A DNA stretch of 64,000 nt from Leifsonia xyli subsp. xyli str. CTCB07. GTDB taxonomy: Bacteria > Actinomycetota > Actinomycetes > Actinomycetales > Microbacteriaceae. A program made the translations under genes and the position numbers. Within the stretch, counting starts at the first letter, position 1. Every line of letters starts with the position of its first letter. Under the pieces are notes generated by a model that did not search any database, was not told the origin of the DNA, and was given only the letters and a program-made list of their open reading frames with translations. The stretch covers positions 1,488,001 through 1,552,000 of the forward strand of contig NC_006087.1 of the NCBI RefSeq assembly GCF_000007665.1, read 5' to 3'. Below, in pieces: positions 58,658 through 64,000 of the stretch.

Positions 58658-59311
58658 TCACTCGCCGCCGGGAGTCTCCTCTGCGGTCACGGGCGGGGAC
58701 ACGGGTTCGGACTCGTCTCCAGCAGCCGGTGCGTCATCCGGCAGGTCCTCGAACAGGCCTGGCGGCGGGGTGAGCGTCACGGTTCGGGCCGCGAGGTCGA
58801 CCTCGGGGACGATCGCTTTGACGAACGGGACGAGAACTTCGCCGCCGGGGGTCTTGATCGCCAGCAGATCCTGACCGGGCAGGTGGTCGACGCGCACGAT
58901 GGCGCCGACGACGGCACCGTCACGGTGGGCCGAGAGGCCCACGAGCTGGTTATCGTACCAGGCGTCCTCTTCGTCGGGAAGCTCGCGGACGTCCTGGTTC
59001 ACCCAGAGGATCGCCTTGACGAGACTCTCTGCTTCCGTGCGGTCGTCCACTCCGTCGAAGAAACCGACCGGGTGGCCGTTGTACCAACGGAGTTCACGGA
59101 GCGCCAGGGTCTTGCCGTGCCATTTGGACGCTGTGGGAACCTGCAGGGTGAAGACCGCTCCCGGGACGAACCGTTTGCCGGGCTCGTCGGTGAAGAGTTC
59201 GAGTTTGATCGCACCCTTGAGGCCGTGTGCTTTGGTCAGCCGTCCGACGCGGAGCTCGGTCTGATCCGGTCGCGGTGCGACCTCCTTGCGCGGCAGCTTG
59301 TGGTCCGCCAC
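58658..59311 (-). CDS. rimM: Ribosome maturation factor RimM
   Basis: 217 residues. N-terminal RimM domain (LRVGRLTKAHGLKGAIKLEL, FTDEPGKRFVPG) and PRC-barrel (LPDEEDAWYDNQLVGLSAHR, GEVLVPFVKAIVPEVDLAAR). Assists 16S rRNA processing and binds S19. A disordered Pro/Glu tail (PAAGDESEPVSPPVTAEETP) extends past the family end. 1 bp downstream of the KH-protein gene. Confidence 0.95.
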   Translation of the reverse strand: MADHKLPRKEVAPRPDQTELRVGRLTKAHGLKGAIKLELFTDEPGKRFVPGAVFTLQVPTASKWHGKTLALRELRWYNGHPVGFFDGVDDRTEAESLVKAILWVNQDVRELPDEEDAWYDNQLVGLSAHRDGAVVGAIVRVDHLPGQDLLAIKTPGGEVLVPFVKAIVPEVDLAARTVTLTPPPGLFEDLPDDAPAAGDESEPVSPPVTAEETPGGE

Positions 59312-59312
59312 C

Positions 59313-59543
59313 TCAGTCGTCGACGACGTCGACGCGGACGCGCCGACCGTCGGCCAGGGCGGTCACGAGCGTGCGGAGCGCCTTCGCCGTCCGGCCGGAA
59401 CGGCCGATGACCCGCCCGAGGTCCTCGGGGTTCACACGAACCTCGAGGACCTCGCCACGCGGGGACGATTTGGCCACCACGCGCACGTCGTCCGGATGGT
59501 CGACGATGCCCTTGACCACATGCGTGAGAGCGGGAGCGAGCAA
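59313..59543 (-). CDS. KH-domain RNA-binding protein (KhpA/YlqC type)
   Basis: 76 residues from TTG 59543: LLAPALTHVVKGIVDHPDDV and VNPEDLGRVIGRSGRTAKAL, the latter with the KH GxxG loop (GRSG), ending VRVDVVDD. The start lies 4 bp after the rpsP stop; GAGAAGG inside the rpsP end acts as RBS. RNA chaperone-like protein conserved between rpsP and rimM. Confidence 0.93.
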   Translation of the reverse strand: MLAPALTHVVKGIVDHPDDVRVVAKSSPRGEVLEVRVNPEDLGRVIGRSGRTAKALRTLVTALADGRRVRVDVVDD

Positions 59544-59547
59544 GGCG

Positions 59548-60009
59548 TTACGCCTTCTCGCCGTCGGCAGCCTCGTCGGCGATGTCCCCGGCCTCGGCGA
59601 CGACCTCGACCTCAGCGGCCTCCTCGGCTTCAATGACGGCCTCAGCCTCGGCCGGCTTCGCGGCCTTGGGCTTCAGCACCGGCTTCTTCTTCTCGTCGGC
59701 AACGAACGCTTCCTTGGCCCCGGCCACCTTGACGGTCGAGACAGCGTTCTTGTCGCCTTTGAACGTGCCCCAGTCGCCGGTGAGCTTGAGCAGCACCAGC
59801 ACCTGCTCAGTCGGCTGGGAGCCGACGCCGAGCCAGTACTGGGCGCGGTCCGAATCGACCTCGATGCGTGAGGGCTCCTCGGTGGGGTGGTACAGACCGA
59901 TCTCCTCGATGACGCGCCCGTCGCGCTTGGTGCGCGAGTCGGCGACGACGATGCGGTAGTGCGGAGCACGAATCTTGCCGAGGCGCTTCAATCGGATTTT
60001 GACAGCCAC
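59548..60009 (-). CDS. rpsP: 30S ribosomal protein S16
   Basis: 153 residues: [60 protein letters not shown], then the long Ala/Glu/Lys C-terminal extension typical of actinobacterial S16. First gene of rpsP-khpA-rimM. The ffh gene common upstream in relatives is replaced by the divergent GCS2 gene. Confidence 0.96.
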   Translation of the reverse strand: MAVKIRLKRLGKIRAPHYRIVVADSRTKRDGRVIEEIGLYHPTEEPSRIEVDSDRAQYWLGVGSQPTEQVLVLLKLTGDWGTFKGDKNAVSTVKVAGAKEAFVADEKKKPVLKPKAAKPAEAEAVIEAEEAAEVEVVAEAGDIADEAADGEKA

Positions 60010-60209
60010 AATTCTCCTGTGTCGAATGATGAGTTATGTCGAACTGACTGCCGTGGGCGTGGGGGCACACTCGGCAGGAGGTCTTCGTGTCGTCCGCCGC
60101 GCCGGATAGAGGGTCGGGCACTGCGGAACTCAACTAGCTATTCTGGCAGAAAAGCGCCCTCCATGAACAATCGGCGCTGTGGGCACTCAAACGAACGGGG
60201 ATTCCGGCG

Positions 60210-61346
60210 ATGCAGAGGCTCGAATTCTCGGAGTCTGAGCGCTCCACCGTCGGGATCGAGTGGGAGCTCGCGCTGGTGGACGGCGCGACAGGCGACCTCG
60301 TCCCGATTGCGAAGGAGGTGCTGGGCGAGCTCGGGACATCCGACGGGCGCGAGCATCCCCAGATCACGCACGAACTGCTGATGAACACCGTCGAGGTGGT
60401 CAGCCAGGTTCACCGGACAGTTCCGGCGGCGATCGCCGATCTGCAGGAGCTGATCGGGATGGTGCGCGAGGTCACCGACCCCCGGGGTGTGGAGCTGATG
60501 TGTGCCGAGACGCACCCCTTCGCCCAGTGGTACGACCAGAGGATCACGCCCAGCGAACGCTACGACAGGCTGCTCGACCGCACACAGTGGTGGGGGCGGC
60601 AGATGATGATCTGGGGCGTCCATGTCCATATCGGGATCGACGAGCGCGACAAAGCGCTCCCGATCGTGAACGGGCTGCTCACCTACTACCCGCACCTGCA
60701 GGCGCTCAGCGCGTCGAGTCCGTTCTGGGCCGGGGCGAACACCGGATACGCCTCGAACCGCGCGCTGATGTTCCAGCAGCTGCCGACCGCGGGGCTGCCG
60801 TGGCAGTTCGGTGCGTGGGCGAACTACGAAGAGTACGTGCAAGACCTGGTCACCACCGGTGTCGTCACCGACCACAGCGAGGTGCGCTGGGACATCCGCC
60901 CCTCGCCGAAGTGGGGCACGGTGGAGATGCGGGCCTGTGACGGGCTCTCGACGGCGGACGAGGTCGGTGCGGTGGCCGCGCTCATCCACTGCCTCACCGA
61001 CCAGATGCTGGGCGAGCTGGACGACGGCGTCAAACCGGTCACGCTGCAGCCCTGGTTCGTGCGCGAGAACAAGTGGCGGGCCGCGCGGTACGGGCTGGAC
61101 GCGGAGGTGATCGTCGCACCAGACGGGGCCGAACGGCTCGTGCGCGACGAACTGGCCGAGCTGACCGAGACCCTCGCACCGATCGCCGAGCGGCTCGGCT
61201 GCGCGGAGCAACTCGCACAGGTACACACCATCCTGAGGACCGGGGCGAGCTACCAGCGGCAGCTGGCCGTCGCCGAAGCGAACGGCGGCAGCCTCCAGGA
61301 GGTCGTGAGCTCGCTCACGAACGAGCTGAGAAACGGGCTGGGCTGA
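60210..61346 (+). CDS. Carboxylate-amine ligase, GCS2 family (YbdK-like glutamate-cysteine ligase)
   Basis: 378 residues. Start LEFSESERSTVGIEWELALV has the family ExE metal site; ITHELLMNTVEVVSQ, AETHPFAQWYDQRIT, MMIWGVHVHIGIDERDKALP (HxHxG) and WDIRPSPKWGTVEMRACDGL (E/R active site) follow. Family members ligate glutamate to cysteine weakly or make other gamma-glutamyl compounds. In mycothiol-using actinobacteria the physiological product is uncertain. Intact, divergent from rpsP. Confidence 0.9.
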   Translation: MQRLEFSESERSTVGIEWELALVDGATGDLVPIAKEVLGELGTSDGREHPQITHELLMNTVEVVSQVHRTVPAAIADLQELIGMVREVTDPRGVELMCAETHPFAQWYDQRITPSERYDRLLDRTQWWGRQMMIWGVHVHIGIDERDKALPIVNGLLTYYPHLQALSASSPFWAGANTGYASNRALMFQQLPTAGLPWQFGAWANYEEYVQDLVTTGVVTDHSEVRWDIRPSPKWGTVEMRACDGLSTADEVGAVAALIHCLTDQMLGELDDGVKPVTLQPWFVRENKWRAARYGLDAEVIVAPDGAERLVRDELAELTETLAPIAERLGCAEQLAQVHTILRTGASYQRQLAVAEANGGSLQEVVSSLTNELRNGLG

Positions 61347-61405
61347 CCCACCTGGGCCGGAAAAAACACACTGCGCCCATAGGGTCCGGCCTTTACCCTG
61401 AAGGC

Positions 61406-62049
61406 ATGCTTCGCCACCGATCGCTTGCCCTGGCCGGCACCGCGATCTCCACAGTGCTCGCCGCAACGCTCGTGCTGTGTGGCTGCTCGGTGACGCCAGA
61501 AGTCGCAGCGGCCGGAGACCCCACGCCGTGATCGGCGACTCGATCGAGTCCGGGCTCGGGGTGGAGCCGTCCGAAGCCTGGCCAGCGCTGGTGGCCGCCG
61601 ATCTCCGCTGGGAGCTCGACAACCTCAGCGTCGCCGGGTCAGGATTCGTGACGCGCGGAGACGGGGACGAGGACTACACGGCACAGATCGAGAGGGCAAT
61701 CGCCACGAAGGCGCAAATCGTGCTGATCGGCGCTTCCGACAACGACCTCGGACAGGACATCGACGAGGTCTCAGCGGCGATGACCGCAGTGGTCGGCCGA
61801 CTGAAGAAAGCGCTCCCGGGCGCGCAGCTCATCGGCTTCAGCGCGCTCAGCGGCGCCGTCGGGGACGACCAGCTCGCGCCGCTGGACTCCGCACTCAAGT
61901 CCGTCGTGACCGGCGCCGGGGGCGAATGGCTCAACCTCGGCCAGCCCTACCGGGGAGTGAACGGGCGAGTGCAGGATGACGGCGAGCACCCCACTGTGGC
62001 CGGCCAGCAGGCGATAGCCTCGGTCGTGCTCGAGCGACTCGACGACTGA
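61406..62049 (+). pseudogene. SGNH-hydrolase lipoprotein, frameshifted before the active site
   Basis: ATG 61406 begins a lipoprotein signal: MLRHRSLALAGTAISTVLAA, then TLVLCGCSV with the lipobox Cys (LCGC). The frame stops at 61531 just as the other frame picks up AVIGDSIESGLGVEPSEAWP (block I GDS nucleophile). It continues through LVAADLRWELDNLSVAGSGF, VLIGASDNDLGQDIDEVSAA and GEHPTVAGQQAIASVVLERL (block V DxxHP equivalent) to the stop at 62049. One frameshift near 61525 separates signal from enzyme. Family normally ~210 residues. Follows the GCS2 gene by ~60 bp. Confidence 0.85.
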
Positions 62050-62401
62050 GGTCCGTTCGCGACGAGGGACGCCCCCGATCCAGACCCACAGCGTTCCGTC
62101 TCGGCCCATCATGGCTGCGTACACACCCGAGAGCTCGCGCTCAGCGCGCTGACGCTCAGCGCGACCGTTTTCACGCCACTCGGAGCACCACTCTGACTCA
62201 GCGTCGTCGCTTGCTGCATACCGTGTTTTTTCGCTTGTACATCAGAGTGCTTACTGCGGCATTCCGCCAAGTTCCGGCTTTTGACAGTGCGGTTACTGTG
62301 GTTTTTGCGTGACATCTGAGACAAGCATTACGTGCATGTGCGGTTGTGGTTACACTTTCCACATTCGCTGGACCGCGCGAGTACGAAGGAGAACAAATTC
62401 C
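62050..62401. other. Intergenic region before the truncated secreted protein
   Basis: About 350 bp without a gene on either strand. The part from ~62215 to 62370 is lower in G+C (for example around 62217-62240 and 62285-62320) and probably holds the promoter of the ATG at 62402, but I cannot pick a convincing -35/-10 pair. A likely RBS (AAGGAGAAC) is at about 62386-62394. Confidence 0.45.
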
Positions 62402-62623
62402 ATGTACCGACACCGCATATCCACCACGTTTGCCGCCGTCGCCGCACTCGCGCTGAGCACCGCCGCGCTGATTCCGGTTTCACCGGCGGCTGGCGAGGAG
62501 CAGCCCGTCCCGACCGCGGAGAGCACACCGGTGGCCACGGCTCAGACGGCCGCTCCAGAGTCGCCGGCCTCGGCGCCCGCACAGGCAGCCACCCCCACGC
62601 TGACCCCCGCACCGGCAGCCACC
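62402..62623 (+). pseudogene. Secreted protein, N-terminal part only, cut by IS30 copy B
   Basis: ATG 62402 with AAGGAGAAC upstream. Signal peptide MYRHRISTTFAAVAALALST, AALIPVSPAAG, then a Pro/Thr/Ala linker (PVPTAESTPVATAQTAAPES, PTLTPAPAATS) before the IS. Such linkers usually join a catalytic or binding domain of an exported enzyme; that domain is beyond the element and outside the window. Truncated at ~residue 74. Identity of the lost domain unknown. Confidence 0.75.
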
Positions 62624-64000
62624 TCTTGGGTTCTAGCGGTTGTTGCAACATCTGGAGTTTCTAGGAGTTGCAAGGACCGTGTCCCGTTTAAGGCGCAGTG
62701 CGGGGAAGAGGAAGTACACCCAGGCGGAGCGTGAAGCCTTCTTCGTCATTTTCAAGGAGTCCAGGAGTACGACGATCGCGGCGAGGGAGCTAGGGTTCAA
62801 CCCCGCGACGTGCGCGCAATGGGTTCGCAAGGCGGGCCTGGCTAGTCACGGCTACACCGGCGGCGGCATGAGCGCGCACCCATGCAAGGACGAGTACCTG
62901 GAGCTGCGGAGCAGCGGGCTCTCGCGCCGCGAAGCGGTGGGACGAGTCGGAATCAGCCCGAACACGGGATACCTCTGGGACAGTCGAACGGGCGACGCAT
63001 TTATCCAGATGGTCGCGTGGTCGATTACAAAGACAGGGTGCCTGTCGTTGTTGATCCTGTTCAGCGGGCGTCGATGCGTTCGCTCGAAGCCGCACTCCAC
63101 CCACGATTCCTCTCCCTGCAGGAGCGTGAGCTGATCCGGGACCTGACCAGGGCCGGCCTTTCGTTGTGTCGGGTCGCGGCCAAGCTTGGTCGCTCGGTGT
63201 CGACGATCAGTCGAGAGATTCGCCGGAATCAGCTTCCTGGAGAGGGCGGCTACCATCCATACGTGGCGCATCGGAAAGCGGCCAGCCGCCGACCGCGACC
63301 GAAAGCCACGAGGCTGGTCCGCAATCCGCAGCTGCGCAGTTACGTTCAACGGAAGCTGACGCTACGTTGGTCGCCGGAGCAGATCAGCCGGTCGCTGATC
63401 CGCGAGTTCCCCGGCGATGCGGAGATGCGCGTGGCGCACGAGACGATCTATCAAGCCTTCTACGTGCAGGGCCGTGGACAACTCCGCCGCGAGCTCACGA
63501 TGGTGCTGCGGACCGGCCGGGCCAAGCGGAAACCGCATCGTTCTGGCGCCGCTCGCAGACATCGTTTCGCGGATCCGATGGTAATGATCTCCGACCGTCC
63601 CGCCGAAATCGAGGACCGCGCCGTTCCCGGACATTGGGAAGGCGACCTCATCATCGGCGGACACCGCAACAGCGCCATCGGCACCCTCGTGGAACGCTCC
63701 ACCCGGTTCGTGATGCTGATCCATCTCCCCATCGATCGCACCGCAGAATCCGTCCGGGACGGACTGATCAGCGCCGTCAAGACACTCCCACGCGAACTCC
63801 GTCGCTCGATCACCTGGGACCAGGGCTCGGAAATGGCAGCTCACAAGTCGTTCACGATAGCCACCGACATCCCGGTCTACTTCTGCGACCCCGCGAGTCC
63901 CTGGCAACGCGGCAGCAACGAGAACACCAACGGACTCCTTCGCCAATACTTCCCCAAGGGAAAGGGAACAGACCTCGCCCGATTCACCGCAACCGACCTG
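62624..64000 (+). mobile_element. IS30-family insertion sequence, copy B (runs off the window)
   Basis: Identical, as far as I compared by eye, to copy A over its visible 1377 bp and in the same orientation (offset 61330). Left inverted repeat at 62628-62650. The bases CTCTTGGGTTC are shared with copy A up to 62623/1293 and differ before that, which marks the left end. Insertion truncates the secreted-protein gene. Confidence 0.92.
62679..64000 (+). CDS. IS30-family transposase, copy B, partial at window end
   Basis: GTG at 62679 by analogy with copy A. The N-terminal frame is open to 63134; the -1 frame carrying the catalytic domain is open from 62882 to the window edge, with GHWEGDLIIGG, ITWDQGSEMA and GSNENTNGLL visible, so all three DDE residues are inside the window. 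Same two-frame arrangement as copy A; the last ~30 codons lie outside. Confidence 0.8.

Overview
The window is high-G+C actinobacterial chromosome. Gene content and order point to the family Microbacteriaceae: xerC-dprA-comM-yraN-DUF2469-rnhB, the rplS/trmD/rimM/KH/rpsP ribosomal block, hrcA-dnaJ-rsmE-HIT-phoH-ybeY-hlyC-era, recO-uppS and comEA-comEC-holA/rpsT. Many truncated or frameshifted genes and repeated, near-identical insertion sequences suggest a host-restricted genome in early reductive decay. Leifsonia xyli subsp. xyli is the organism I would guess; this is an inference from pattern, not a database match.

Layout. 1-4441: partial cysteine desulfurase, a glgX stump, an IS30-family element (copy A), the C-terminal scrap of an SGNH hydrolase, and an IS481-family element (copy A). 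4442-11158: an island with visibly lower G+C holding the wreck of a biosynthetic/export cluster: MFS exporter (broken), adenylate-forming ligase (open), aminodeoxychorismate-synthase-like enzyme (broken), stand-alone condensation-like enzyme (broken), ABC ATPase scrap, an intact VOC protein, then a 17-codon stump of an frnE-like DsbA gene marking the return to core chromosome. 11188-24307: uppS-recO, a TRIC channel, leuA with a leucine-rich leader peptide, an MprF-like lipid aminoacyltransferase coupled to an esterase, and a two-component system with an ABC transporter. 24550-43354: a thoroughly broken secreted ricin-type lectin, the era-hlyC-ybeY-phoH-HIT-rsmE-dnaJ-hrcA cluster with a CIRCE operator, hemW, lepA, rpsT, holA, a frameshifted comEC and a comEA remnant. 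43579-46803: an ilvE-like fragment cut by the inverted IS481 copy B, and a sugar transporter. 47004-61346: M23 peptidase, xerC with an abnormal linker, dprA, comM, yraN, rnhB, rplS, map, trmD, an MFS transporter with a FadR-type operator but a broken GntR regulator, rimM, KH protein, rpsP and a GCS2 ligase. 61406-64000: frameshifted SGNH lipoprotein, a secreted protein cut by IS30 copy B, and that IS running off the end.

How it works together. Core translation, cell-wall, DNA-repair and stress functions are intact. Accessory functions are being lost: DNA uptake (comEC, comEA), glycogen debranching, secreted hydrolase/lectin functions, a para-aminobenzoate-type secondary pathway, and a GntR regulator whose operator survives. 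The two IS30 copies are direct repeats about 61 kb apart. The two IS481 copies are inverted repeats about 41 kb apart. Both pairs can drive rearrangement, and the flanks of both IS481 copies do not rejoin into one gene. The most interesting items are the decayed chorismate-derived natural-product island, the putative leuA attenuation leader, the IS481 element whose transposase stop codon comes from its CTAG target, and the expanded XerC linker.
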